From assembly GCA_947176425.1 (NCBI GenBank), contig CAMWQV010000139.1:1-6093 (forward strand): a stretch of 6,093 nt of DNA. The letters run 5' to 3'. The notes beneath the pieces were generated by a model. That model saw only the letters and a list, made by a program, of their open reading frames with translations, was not told where the DNA came from and ran no database searches. Below, in pieces: positions 1-4,379 of the stretch. The stretch comes from an uncultured Clostridia bacterium (GTDB lineage Bacteria > Bacillota > Clostridia > Oscillospirales > Oscillospiraceae). The stretch's first letter is position 1. Each line of letters opens with the position of its first letter. A program made the position numbers and the translations under genes.

Positions 1-141
1 GTGGACGAGGTGATGGAGTATATCACCCGTGAGATGATGATCCCGGAGATCTATGACTGGAATCATACGCGGCAGGTACTCTTAAAACTCCGGGCCGCAC
101 ACCGGGAGACCGAGGAAATGTATATTAATTTCGAGGATTAA
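1..141 (+). CDS. C-terminal end of an unrecognised protein (partial, cut by window start)
   Basis: Frame 1 is open from the first base to a TAA at 139-141 and gives 46 residues, ending in ...EEMYINFED. The GTG at base 1 may be only an internal valine; no ribosome site can be seen because the window begins here. The segment is rich in charged residues and looks helical, with no membrane segment and no motif I recognise. A good intrinsic terminator follows 17 bases after the stop, which supports this as the true 3' end of a transcription unit. I do not assign a function. Confidence 0.6.
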   Translation: MDEVMEYITREMMIPEIYDWNHTRQVLLKLRAAHRETEEMYINFED

Positions 142-157
142 AAAGGCACACGAACGA

Positions 158-200
158 ACCGCCGGAGGCATGAACCCCCGGCGGTGAAATTTTTATTCTT
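158..200 (+). terminator. Intrinsic terminator of the partial gene
   Basis: A 7-bp perfect stem CCGCCGG (159-165) / CCGGCGG (178-184), extendable by one A-T pair, is followed by a T-rich run (190-200, TTTTTATTCTT). It lies just downstream of the stop at 141 and separates that gene from the toxin-like cassettes. Confidence 0.8.
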
Positions 201-248
201 CCCACTTGCCGGTCAACTGCTGGTCTGCAAAACAAGGCGAAAAAGAGC

Positions 249-277
249 TTGTAACTTTAAGGGAAGTATGGTATAAT
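249..277 (+). promoter_or_regulatory. Promoter of toxin-like peptide, copy 1
   Basis: TTGTAA (249-254), a 17-base spacer and TATAAT (272-277) make a near-consensus sigma-A promoter. The predicted start is near 284, leaving a leader of about 100 nt before the start codon. Confidence 0.8.
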
Positions 278-384
278 AAGATTTACCGTCCGGCAAGGGC
301 GGTCAGAAGGAAAGCGCTGTTACATAAAAGGCGGTTGGCTCACTGTAACCCCAAGCAAATTCCAAGAGGGGGGAGGTGATGCGA

Positions 385-471
385 ATGCGGAAGGAACGTA
401 TACTGCGGGTCCTCTTAACGATCGCATTTGCGATCTGGGCGATGCAGGTTTTGACCACATACGCGTGTTAG
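385..471 (+). CDS. 28-residue hydrophobic peptide, candidate type I toxin (copy 1)
   Basis: The frame gives a 28-residue peptide: basic N-terminus MRKERILR, then a hydrophobic stretch (about residues 6-23, including LLTIAFAIWAMQV), then a short TTYAC tail. It would be a single membrane span. The site GGGGGGAGG lies 8 bases before this ATG; an in-frame ATG at 379 would add two residues but sits almost on the ribosome site. A hairpin (GATCGCA/TGCGATC, two-base loop) lies inside the coding sequence. The TAG stop falls in the stem of a larger hairpin. A strong promoter on the opposite strand reads back through the gene, the layout of type I toxin-antitoxin loci, in which a small membrane peptide is held off by an antisense RNA. 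The peptide does not match a toxin family I can name, so toxicity is inferred from size, hydrophobicity and layout. Confidence 0.65.
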   Translation: MRKERILRVLLTIAFAIWAMQVLTTYAC

Positions 472-551
472 CCGCCCGGCTGGATCCCGAGCGGCTAACG
501 ATAAGTTGACCGTTTTATTGGGCTGACCGCCATGCAGCAGCGCCCCTTCTG
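467..551 (-). ncRNA. Antisense RNA opposing peptide copy 1 (candidate antitoxin)
   Basis: The reverse-strand promoter at 558-586 should start an RNA near 551 running towards lower coordinates. It would have a 5' stem-loop (about 521-547), a linker (504-519), then the hairpin GTTAGCCGC/GCGGCTAAC (467-475 and 491-499), which includes the peptide stop codon. No T-run follows the hairpin in this direction, so the 3' end is uncertain; the RNA could continue over the whole peptide gene and its ribosome site. The 5' end (AGAAGGGGCGCTGC) resembles the RNA starting near 3905. Confidence 0.6.
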
Positions 552-557
552 CTTTTT

Positions 558-586
558 ATTATATAGAAACATCTTCGTTTTGTCAA
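558..586 (-). promoter_or_regulatory. Consensus promoter of antisense RNA, copy 1
   Basis: On the reverse strand: TTGACA (586-581), exactly 17 bases, TATAAT (563-558). Both boxes and the spacing match the sigma-A consensus perfectly. It is stronger than the opposing peptide promoter (TTGTAA), as expected if the antisense RNA must be in excess. Confidence 0.88.
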
Positions 587-630
587 GAGCCGGGGAAAAT
601 CTTTTTCATCGAAATAAGGCGAAAAAGAGC

Positions 631-659
631 TTGTAACTTTAAGGGAAGTATGATATAAT
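631..659 (+). promoter_or_regulatory. Promoter of toxin-like peptide, copy 2
   Basis: TTGTAA (631-636), 17 bases, TATAAT (654-659). Same boxes as in copy 1; the base just before the -10 box differs (A instead of G). The predicted start is near 666. Confidence 0.8.
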
Positions 660-766
660 AAAATTTACCGTCCGGCAAGGGCGGTCAGAAGGAAAGCGCT
701 GTTACATAAAAGGCGGTTGGCTCACTGTAACCCCAAGCAAATTCCAAGAGGGGGGAGGTGATGCGA

Positions 767-853
767 ATGCGGAAGGAACGTATACTGCGGGTCCTCTTAA
801 CGATCGCATTTGCGATCTGGGCGATGCAGGTTTTGACCACATACGCGTGTTAG
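767..853 (+). CDS. 28-residue hydrophobic peptide, candidate type I toxin (copy 2)
   Basis: The sequence is identical to the peptide at 385-471, including the GGGGGGAGG ribosome site, the ~100-nt leader and the alternative in-frame ATG six bases upstream (761). It is a single predicted membrane span with a basic N-terminus. The coding region has no substitutions relative to copy 1, so the duplication is recent or the sequence is under selection or gene conversion. It is opposed by its own antisense promoter at 939-967. The toxin role is inferred as for copy 1. Confidence 0.65.
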   Translation: MRKERILRVLLTIAFAIWAMQVLTTYAC

Positions 854-932
854 CCGCCCGGCTGGAACCCGAGCGGCTAACGATAGTGTAGTCGTTTAAC
901 CGGGCTGACCGCCATGCAGCAGCGCCCCTTCT
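849..932 (-). ncRNA. Antisense RNA opposing peptide copy 2 (candidate antitoxin)
   Basis: The predicted start is near 932 from the promoter at 939-967. The 5' stem-loop and the stop-codon hairpin (849-857 / 873-881) are kept as in copy 1, but the linker between them (886-901) differs at 9 of 16 positions. The 3' end is not defined by a T-run, and the RNA may extend over the peptide gene. Confidence 0.6.
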
Positions 933-938
933 GCTTCT

Positions 939-967
939 ATTATATAGAAGCTCCTCCGTTTTGTCAA
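939..967 (-). promoter_or_regulatory. Consensus promoter of antisense RNA, copy 2
   Basis: On the reverse strand: TTGACA (967-962), 17 bases, TATAAT (944-939); a perfect sigma-A consensus. The spacer differs from copy 1 at several positions while both boxes are unchanged, which argues that the boxes are selected. Confidence 0.88.
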
Positions 968-1056
968 GACGATGAAGCGGGGGAAATTTATGAATTTGTG
1001 CGTTTTGCAGAGCAGCTCCCTGTGGCTTTCCGTTTCCATGGCAAATGCGGTCATCT

Positions 1057-1494
1057 TCAGCGAATTTTTTTGTACAGGTCTTCTACTTCCTCAATGGTAA
1101 GGCCCGTGTCTTCCACAATTTCGTGAATGGGTCTGTTCCGTTTGAGCATCTTTTGAGCAATCTCAAATCTGCCCTTTTGTAAGCCTTCTTGTCTGCCCTC
1201 TTGTAAGCCCTCTTGCCTGCCTTCTAATCTGCCCTTTTGTAAGCCCTTTTGTTCTGCATAATACAACGCCTGTGCCTCGTCGTGCCTTGCCTTTTCACGG
1301 AGACGTTCCAGCTCTCGAAACTCCGGCGACGCTGTGATGGTACGATACGCATTGATTGCCTGTTCCATTTCCGGCACCTCCATTGCTCTGATTTTTTCCA
1401 AATCTTCTTCCGTTTCCGCGTTGAACAGCGACAGCCACAGCAGCAGCGGATTATCTTTTGCAACGCTATCCTCCCGCGCTATTTTGCTTTTAGT
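1057..1494 (-). pseudogene. C-terminal remnant of an Rpn / PD-(D/E)XK nuclease family 'transposase'
   Basis: The frame runs from just after an in-frame TAA (1497-1495) to the TGA at 1059-1057, about 145 residues, without a convincing start: no ATG with a ribosome site lies before DNPLLLWLSLFNAETEEDL. The segment from there through the MEVPEMEQAINAYR region, a charged helix, KG/EG-rich repeats and a terminal AQKMLKRNRPIHEIVEDTG part is typical of the C-terminal half of Rpn (recombination-promoting nuclease, PF12784-like) proteins. Such proteins are usually about 250-320 residues with the PD-(D/E)XK nuclease fold at the N-terminus; that half is absent here. A shorter product starting at TTG 1401 (114 residues) is possible in principle but would lack the catalytic domain. 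I therefore read it as a 5'-truncated gene. Confidence 0.75.
1177..1248 (-). repeat. In-frame 24/12-nt tandem repeats in the Rpn remnant
   Basis: Two 24-nt units (1177-1200, 1201-1224) and two 12-nt half units (1225-1236, 1237-1248) encode a periodic G-[LR]-x-[EK] pattern (EGRQEGLQEGRQEGLQKG). The period is a multiple of three, so copy-number changes keep the frame. Such KG/EG repeats are common in this nuclease family. Confidence 0.75.
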
Positions 1495-1565
1495 TTACCA
1501 CATGTATGACATAAAGTCCAGTATTTTTCGCCGCTTCTGGTAGGGGAAATATATGAAACTGCCGG

Positions 1566-1594
1566 GACGCGGGAAGCACGAAACCTCCCGCGTC
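1566..1594 (-). terminator. Strong hairpin after the operon (possible terminator without T-run)
   Basis: A perfect 9-bp stem GACGCGGGA (1566-1574) / TCCCGCGTC (1586-1594) begins 8 bases past the stop of the last operon gene. Read on the reverse strand, the T-run (ATTTTT) precedes the stem and CCGGCAG follows it, so it is not a classic intrinsic terminator. It may block exonucleases or act with a factor. Confidence 0.45.
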
Positions 1595-1602
1595 AAAAAT
1601 AA

Positions 1603-1890
1603 TCAAATCAAATGGATCTGGCCCAGCAGGGGGACTTCTCTTTCGACGCCCTGGATGGCATTGATAAAGCCGATAAACCAGCAGAGCGAACAGAACAGGC
1701 TTCCCGCAATGCCGATGATCCAGCCCGCGAACAGGACTTTAGAGAGCAGCCCGCAGACCGTGAAGCCCAGCCAGATCACTAACGCCTGATTCAAATGGAA
1801 CCTGCTGCCGTTCCGGTCTCCCACGGCAAAGGCCATAACCAGACCGATCCAGGTCAAATAGGCAACAATATCTGTCGTTCGTTTATTCAT
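1603..1890 (-). CDS. Small multi-span membrane protein, DUF4870/Tic20-like
   Basis: This 95-residue protein has three hydrophobic segments at about residues 8-24, 34-54 and 55-80. The opening TDIVAYLTWIGLVMAFAVGD, the FHLNQALV motif near residue 32, and the ending INAIQGVEREVPLLG are characteristic of short DUF4870 / Tic20-like bacterial membrane proteins; the molecular function of these is not known. The start ATG at 1890 has AAGGA 8 bases upstream. It is the last gene of the operon, 18 bases after the DUF4097 protein, so its expression should follow the PadR repressor. The combination suggests a role at the cell envelope, but this is inference. Confidence 0.8.
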   Translation of the reverse strand: MNKRTTDIVAYLTWIGLVMAFAVGDRNGSRFHLNQALVIWLGFTVCGLLSKVLFAGWIIGIAGSLFCSLCWFIGFINAIQGVEREVPLLGQIHLI

Positions 1891-1908
1891 AGCTGTCCTT
1901 TCTGTATA

Positions 1909-3378
1909 TTACTGCATGGAATCGACGCATCGGAGAGACAAATCGCCGCTGACGGTGGACATACGGAACAAGCGTCCGCCGCCGTCCAGATAGATGGCCT
2001 CGCCGGAACGCGCGCCCACCGGTCCCGCCAGCGGGAATGCCGATTCCAGGTCGCCGGTGACGGCGCTGAATTGCAGGGTAAACCCTTCGCCGTCGGGGAA
2101 AGCCGCCTCGCAGTCGCCGGACTTGGAGGACAGCTCCAGCGTTTCCGGCAGGACCTGGGATTTGACCGACACATCCCCGCTGACACTGGCCCCGCGCATT
2201 TCCCGCACGCTGCCCTCGGCTTTGATATCGCCGCTGGACGTGACCGCGTTGATTTTCCCGAACTCCCCGGCCACGGACAAATCCCCGCTGGCGGTCTGCG
2301 CCTCCAGTTCCTCAACCGTGCCGCCGCAGTCCATATCGCCGCTGCCGGATTGGAGTTTCACTTTTGTGCAGGACGCCCGCCGGAAACTGATGTCCCCGCT
2401 GCCGGATTTCAGCTTCACGTCTGTACATGACGCTTTCCGCAGGCCGATGTCGCCGCTGCCCGTTTCCAGCAGCAGCTCCCGCGCCTCCAGACCGTCCGCA
2501 ATATCGATATCGCCGTTGACCGTGGAGATTTTCAGTGTTTCCCAGCAGCGTTTGGGGAGGGTCAGCTCCACGTCCGCCGACGCCAGGCCCCGCAGGAAAA
2601 AGAAGGACGAACTTGCCGTATTCCCCTGCCGGATGGACAGCACGCCGCCGTCACTGATCCGCACGTCCAGCTTGTCGGTCTGCCCGCTGATATGCACGTC
2701 CGCGTTGGGGTCATCGTCCAGCATGATTTTCACGTCGCCGTTGACCAGCTGGATATCCGCGCTGCCCAGCTCCTCCGCGGAAAACACCGTATCTGTAACC
2801 CGCCTGCTGGCCGCCGGATTGCCGCAGAAAAAACCGCCCCGGTCACGGTTATAGCCGACAGTAAACGACCAGCCTTTTTCTTCCGGTCCGGGGGCTGCGC
2901 GGTCCGGCTCTTCCTCCGGATTCTGCTCTTCGTCCCGGTCCATATGCACCACTATTTTGCCCTTAAAGCCGTCGGGATATTTTTCCTTTATTTTATCCGC
3001 CAAGTTCCGCACGATCACCGCCGCCTGATCCATCGCGTCTTTGGTCTGGCTGACGGTCTCTTTCACGATGTCCTCCACGCCGTGCAGAATGTCGGACGTA
3101 AAGTCCCGCACCGTGGAATCCGGCGATTTGGGCAGTTCTCCTTCCGGACCCAGGCTGTCCAGATACGCAAGCAGTTCGTCCACGTCGCCCAGGTCGTCCA
3201 GCGCGCGGGCATACGCTTCGTTTTCCTCCGCGCCGCCGGCAGCCAGATCCTTCCAGCGGCTGAACAGATTCTCGCTCAGTTCCTCAATCAGCTCAATCTT
3301 CGCCGCCGTATCCTCCGCCGCTGCCAGACGCTGGGTGACGGCGATAATAAATTTTGTTCTCATTCTTTCCATGTTCAT
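1909..3378 (-). CDS. HAAS-like N-terminal domain plus DUF4097 beta-repeat protein
   Basis: This is a 489-residue protein. Residues ~5-75 form a helical domain (RTKFIIAVTQRLAAAEDTAA, then NEAYARALDDLGDVDELLAYL) like the HAAS/DUF1700 domain that accompanies PadR repressors. Residues ~85-130 are amphipathic helix and 145-170 an acidic linker. From ~200 to the end are beta repeats marked by [SNT]GD at 213, 288, 308, 327, 346, 364, 382, 400, 420, 441 and 477, mostly 18-21 residues apart, as in the DUF4097 right-handed beta-helix family. I see no signal peptide or membrane segment, although relatives often carry one between the two domains, so this one is probably cytoplasmic or binds the adjacent membrane protein. 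The ATG at 3378 follows GAGGAGG, which is formed by the last PadR codons; ATGs at codons 3 and 6 are weaker alternatives. Confidence 0.85.
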   Translation of the reverse strand: MNMERMRTKFIIAVTQRLAAAEDTAAKIELIEELSENLFSRWKDLAAGGAEENEAYARALDDLGDVDELLAYLDSLGPEGELPKSPDSTVRDFTSDILHGVEDIVKETVSQTKDAMDQAAVIVRNLADKIKEKYPDGFKGKIVVHMDRDEEQNPEEEPDRAAPGPEEKGWSFTVGYNRDRGGFFCGNPAASRRVTDTVFSAEELGSADIQLVNGDVKIMLDDDPNADVHISGQTDKLDVRISDGGVLSIRQGNTASSSFFFLRGLASADVELTLPKRCWETLKISTVNGDIDIADGLEARELLLETGSGDIGLRKASCTDVKLKSGSGDISFRRASCTKVKLQSGSGDMDCGGTVEELEAQTASGDLSVAGEFGKINAVTSSGDIKAEGSVREMRGASVSGDVSVKSQVLPETLELSSKSGDCEAAFPDGEGFTLQFSAVTGDLESAFPLAGPVGARSGEAIYLDGGGRLFRMSTVSGDLSLRCVDSMQ

Positions 3379-3714
3379 TCATTCCTCCTCAGAAGCGATC
3401 AGGGCGTCCAGCAACGCTTTGGTCTCCAGCCACTCCTGACAGTTCTCCGCCTGCCGGCGCCTGCCCTCGTCCGTGATGGAATAATACCGGCGTCTCGCGC
3501 CCGGTCCGTCTTCGCCCCAATACGATGTGATCAATCCCGCGTTTTCCAGCCGTTTGAATGCGGTATACAGGGTTGCTTCCTTGAACCCGTACTTTCCTCC
3601 GGTCTGCGTCTGGATACGCTTATTGATCTCATATCCGTAATGATCCCCATGGAGCAGCTGCGTCAGCAAAATCGTGTCCGTATGCCCCCGCAGGGTATCC
3701 GCTGATATGGACAA
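3379..3714 (-). CDS. PadR-family winged-helix transcriptional repressor
   Basis: The protein is about 111 residues from TTG at 3714 (118 from GTG at 3735). I prefer TTG because AGGAG lies 8 bases before it and the product then begins SISADTLRGHTDTILLTQLL, the usual PadR opening. The winged-helix part shows HGDHYGYEINKRIQ (helix 2), the recognition-helix region KEATLYTAFKRLENAGLI, and the beta-wing GARRRYYSITDEGRRR; a short C-terminal dimerisation helix follows. PadR proteins are dimeric repressors that bind inverted repeats near their own promoter and respond to small ligands or envelope stress. The TGA is directly followed by the ATG of the HAAS-DUF4097 gene, so the two are probably translationally coupled and the operon is likely autoregulated. 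Confidence 0.9.
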   Translation of the reverse strand: MSISADTLRGHTDTILLTQLLHGDHYGYEINKRIQTQTGGKYGFKEATLYTAFKRLENAGLITSYWGEDGPGARRRYYSITDEGRRRQAENCQEWLETKALLDALIASEEE

Positions 3715-3735
3715 GTCCAACACTCCTTTCCCCAC

Positions 3736-3767
3736 AGCGGGCAGTTTCCTTTTTGCTGCCGCCCGCT
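3736..3767 (-). promoter_or_regulatory. Leader hairpin of the PadR operon
   Basis: AGCGGGC (3736-3742) pairs with GCCCGCT (3761-3767), with an inner GCAG/CTGC helix, between the promoter and the PadR start. It would form in the 5' leader of the operon mRNA. Whether it regulates is not shown by sequence alone. Confidence 0.45.
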
Positions 3768-3782
3768 CTGTTTGTCGGGACT

Positions 3783-3811
3783 ATACTACCACGAGTTACT
3801 TCATCTGTCAA
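3783..3811 (-). promoter_or_regulatory. Promoter of the padR operon
   Basis: On the reverse strand: TTGACA (3811-3806), 17-base spacer, TAGTAT (3788-3783). The predicted start is near 3776, about 60 bases before the preferred TTG. I could not fix a clear PadR operator dyad; the TAGTATAGT run at the -10 box is the best place to look. Confidence 0.65.
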
Positions 3812-3869
3812 TGTATTTCTTCTGAAAATGTATGAACATTTTATGAAATTTTATTTATTTTTCACCATC

Positions 3870-3898
3870 TTCACAAAAAGGGGGCTGGTGCGTATAAT
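3870..3898 (+). promoter_or_regulatory. Promoter of a small RNA (third antisense-type locus)
   Basis: TTCACA (3870-3875), 17-base spacer, TATAAT (3893-3898). The sequence downstream of the -10 box (AAAAACAGAAGGGACGCTGC) matches the start regions of the antisense RNAs in the two tandem cassettes read on their own strand (AGAAGCAGAAGGGGCGCTGC), so this promoter and RNA start belong to the same family. Confidence 0.7.
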
Positions 3899-3904
3899 AA
3901 AAAC

Positions 3905-4020
3905 AGAAGGGACGCTGCGGCAAGCGGTTACTCCAGAGACCGCTGTGTCTGCCAATCTGGCAGAACAACGCGGCAATGCCGGTCATCATGATAACAAGCT
4001 GACATAGCTCACTATAAAAG
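3905..4020 (+). ncRNA. Small RNA related to the cassette antisense RNAs
   Basis: The predicted start is near 3905. It opens with AGAAGGGACGCTGC and has two stem-loops: AGCGGT/ACCGCT (3923-3928, 3939-3944) and a 7-bp stem TCTGCCA/TGGCAGA with a 3-base loop (3948-3964). The RNA is antisense to a toxin-like frame on the other strand (3930-4019). A weak dyad CACTAT/ATAGTG (4010-4039) may mark the 3' region, but there is no clear terminator, so the end is approximate. Confidence 0.5.
3930..4019 (-). pseudogene. Possible decayed holin-like (TxpA/Hol_Tox-type) toxin frame
   Basis: The reverse strand reads FYSELCQLVIMMTGIAALFC, then QIGRHSGLWS. The pattern Y-S-E-L-x-Q-hydrophobic span-QIG resembles the short holin-like type I toxins of Firmicutes, which normally start M-x-x-Y just before this point. 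Here the expected Met position reads as GAAAACTTTTAT, with no ATG or ribosome site and no reverse promoter upstream; the frame also runs on past the usual stop. It lies opposite the small RNA from 3905, as a toxin would. The family link rests on my recall of the pattern and is tentative. Confidence 0.3.
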
Positions 4021-4070
4021 TTTTCCGCAAATGATAGTGTCTCAGCGGCAACGGCATATAAAAAAAACAC

Positions 4071-4100
4071 TTGCATAAACTAAAGGAGCTGTGGTATAAT
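4071..4100 (+). promoter_or_regulatory. Promoter of the Fst/par-like antitoxin RNA
   Basis: TTGCAT (4071-4076), 18-base spacer, TATAAT (4095-4100). Predicted start near 4107. Confidence 0.7.
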
Positions 4101-4115
4101 GACGGCAGCAAAAGG

Positions 4116-4141
4116 AATTGACGAGATTCCACGGCTTTCAC
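4116..4141. repeat. Direct repeats shared between antitoxin RNA and toxin start region (antitoxin side)
   Basis: AATTGACGAGA (4116-4126) recurs as AATTAACGAGA at 4276-4286 (10/11), and CCACGGCTTTCAC (4129-4141) as CCACAGCTTTCAC at 4294-4306 (12/13). Because the two RNAs are made from opposite strands, these direct repeats become complementary in RNA. The two mismatches turn into a tolerated G-U pair and one A-C or G-U type pair. The block at 4294-4306 covers the toxin start codon and abuts its ribosome site. Confidence 0.75.
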
Positions 4142-4151
4142 AGCAAAGGCA

Positions 4152-4183
4152 GACCCCCGGAGAATGGCGGTTCTCCGGGGGTC
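4152..4183. terminator. Bidirectional terminator shared by toxin and antitoxin RNAs
   Basis: A perfect 13-bp stem, GACCCCCGGAGAA (4152-4164) / TTCTCCGGGGGTC (4171-4183), with a 6-base loop. CTTTTGCTTTC follows on the forward strand and TGCCTTTGCTG on the reverse, and the flanks (AGCAAAGG / CTTTTGCT) can extend the helix. Confidence 0.85.
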
Positions 4184-4198
4184 CTTTTGCTTTCAGGC

Positions 4199-4297
4199 TT
4201 ACTGTCCCTTGAAGTGCCGGTCAAGCCATTTGCAAACATAGTCGGCGGCTATACTTGCTGCGATCGACAATAAGAAATTAACGAGAAGATATACCAC
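4199..4297 (-). CDS. 32-residue membrane peptide, Fst/Ldr-like type I toxin
   Basis: A GTG start at 4297 with GGAGG 8 bases upstream gives a 32-residue peptide: a hydrophobic span MVYLLVNFLLSIAASIAA followed by a polar tail DYVCKWLDRHFKGQ. This hydrophobic-then-charged layout with a Trp and basic residues after the span is that of the Fst/Ldr superfamily, whose peptides insert in the membrane and damage it when over-made. The gene is far below usual ORF length cut-offs. It has its own promoter (4346-4374), a short leader, and a convergent antitoxin RNA whose repeats cover the start codon. An in-frame GTG three codons upstream overlaps the ribosome site and is unlikely. Toxicity is inferred from family and layout. 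Confidence 0.78.
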   Translation of the reverse strand: MVYLLVNFLLSIAASIAADYVCKWLDRHFKGQ

Positions 4298-4306
4298 AGC
4301 TTTCAC
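4276..4306. repeat. Direct repeats shared with antitoxin RNA (toxin side)
   Basis: AATTAACGAGA (4276-4286) and CCACAGCTTTCAC (4294-4306) match the antitoxin-side blocks at 4116-4126 and 4129-4141. They cover toxin codons 1-2 with the upstream spacer, and codons ~4-8. Spacing between blocks is 2 bases on the antitoxin side and 7 here, so pairing would leave a 5-nt bulge in the toxin mRNA. Confidence 0.72.
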
Positions 4307-4345
4307 CTCCTCTCTGTTGCCAGATTGGAGAGGGGCAGCGTCACT

Positions 4346-4374
4346 ATTGTAGCACTTTTTGAAATACTCTGCAA
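4346..4374 (-). promoter_or_regulatory. Promoter of the Fst-like toxin mRNA
   Basis: On the reverse strand: TTGCAG (4374-4369), 17-base spacer, TACAAT (4351-4346). The predicted start is near 4339, giving a leader of about 42 nt. Confidence 0.72.
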
Positions 4375-4379
4375 GTGAC

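Larger units (their letters stand above)
234..587. repeat. Direct repeat copy 1: complete small-toxin/antisense-RNA cassette
   Basis: This ~350-base unit recurs at 616-968 with a constant offset of 382 (381 after a single-base indel near 555). Bases 281-484 are identical to 663-866 (204 nt). Differences are at 271, 280 and 485, in a cluster at 504-519 (9 of 16 bases), and in the antisense promoter spacer. Each copy carries both promoters, so it is a self-contained gene module rather than a simple sequence repeat. Confidence 0.93.
616..968. repeat. Direct repeat copy 2: complete small-toxin/antisense-RNA cassette
   Basis: This is the second tandem copy of the 234-587 unit, starting about 28 bases after copy 1 ends. 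All functional parts are retained: peptide promoter, leader, ribosome site, 28-residue frame, stop hairpin and reverse promoter. The divergence is concentrated in the antisense linker (886-901). Confidence 0.93.
4107..4190 (+). ncRNA. Antitoxin RNA of an Fst/par-like type I module
   Basis: This RNA of about 80 nt starts near 4107 and ends at the 13-bp terminator hairpin at 4152-4183 followed by CTTTTGCTTTC. It converges on the toxin mRNA read from the other side. It carries two blocks complementary to the toxin start region: AATTGACGAGA (4116-4126) and CCACGGCTTTCAC (4129-4141), besides the shared terminator. In the plasmid par system RNA II inhibits fst translation through such paired direct repeats; the same mechanism is inferred here. 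Confidence 0.7.

Noticed and set aside
234..968. CRISPR array or riboswitch pair
   Set aside because: There are only two long repeats, each with coding and promoter content and no spacer pattern. The leader does not match a riboswitch class I can recognise, and the opposing consensus promoter explains the layout better.
966..1056. Reverse frame of about 55 residues reading through the copy 2 antisense promoter (starting METESHRELL)
   Set aside because: No ribosome site precedes it, it overlaps a perfect consensus promoter, and the sequence has no protein-like features.
914..1126. Forward 70-residue frame beginning MQQRPFCFYYIEAPPFCQ
   Set aside because: It reads across the antisense promoter and RNA start. 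A similar string (QRPFCFYY...PPFC) appears at 3855-3920 on the reverse strand only because the same promoter/RNA-start sequence recurs there; no ribosome site and the frame ends in the Rpn remnant.
1224..1543. Short frames overlapping the Rpn remnant (1224-1463 reverse, 1249-1509 and 1334-1543 forward)
   Set aside because: They are out of frame with the clear Rpn-like C-terminal sequence and have Arg/Cys- or Ser-rich artefact compositions.
1994..3705. Long forward frames (1994-2854, 2692-3705, 3041-3439, 1795-2430)
   Set aside because: They are shadows of the GC-rich DUF4097 and PadR genes on the other strand; compositionally biased (Ser/Pro or Arg/His rich), without ribosome sites or recognisable domains.
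3855..4076. Reverse 73-residue frame starting MQVFFLYAVAAETLSF
   Set aside because: It has no ribosome site and runs through the neighbouring promoter region into the small-RNA promoter. Only its central part (3930-4019) looks toxin-like and is listed as a remnant.
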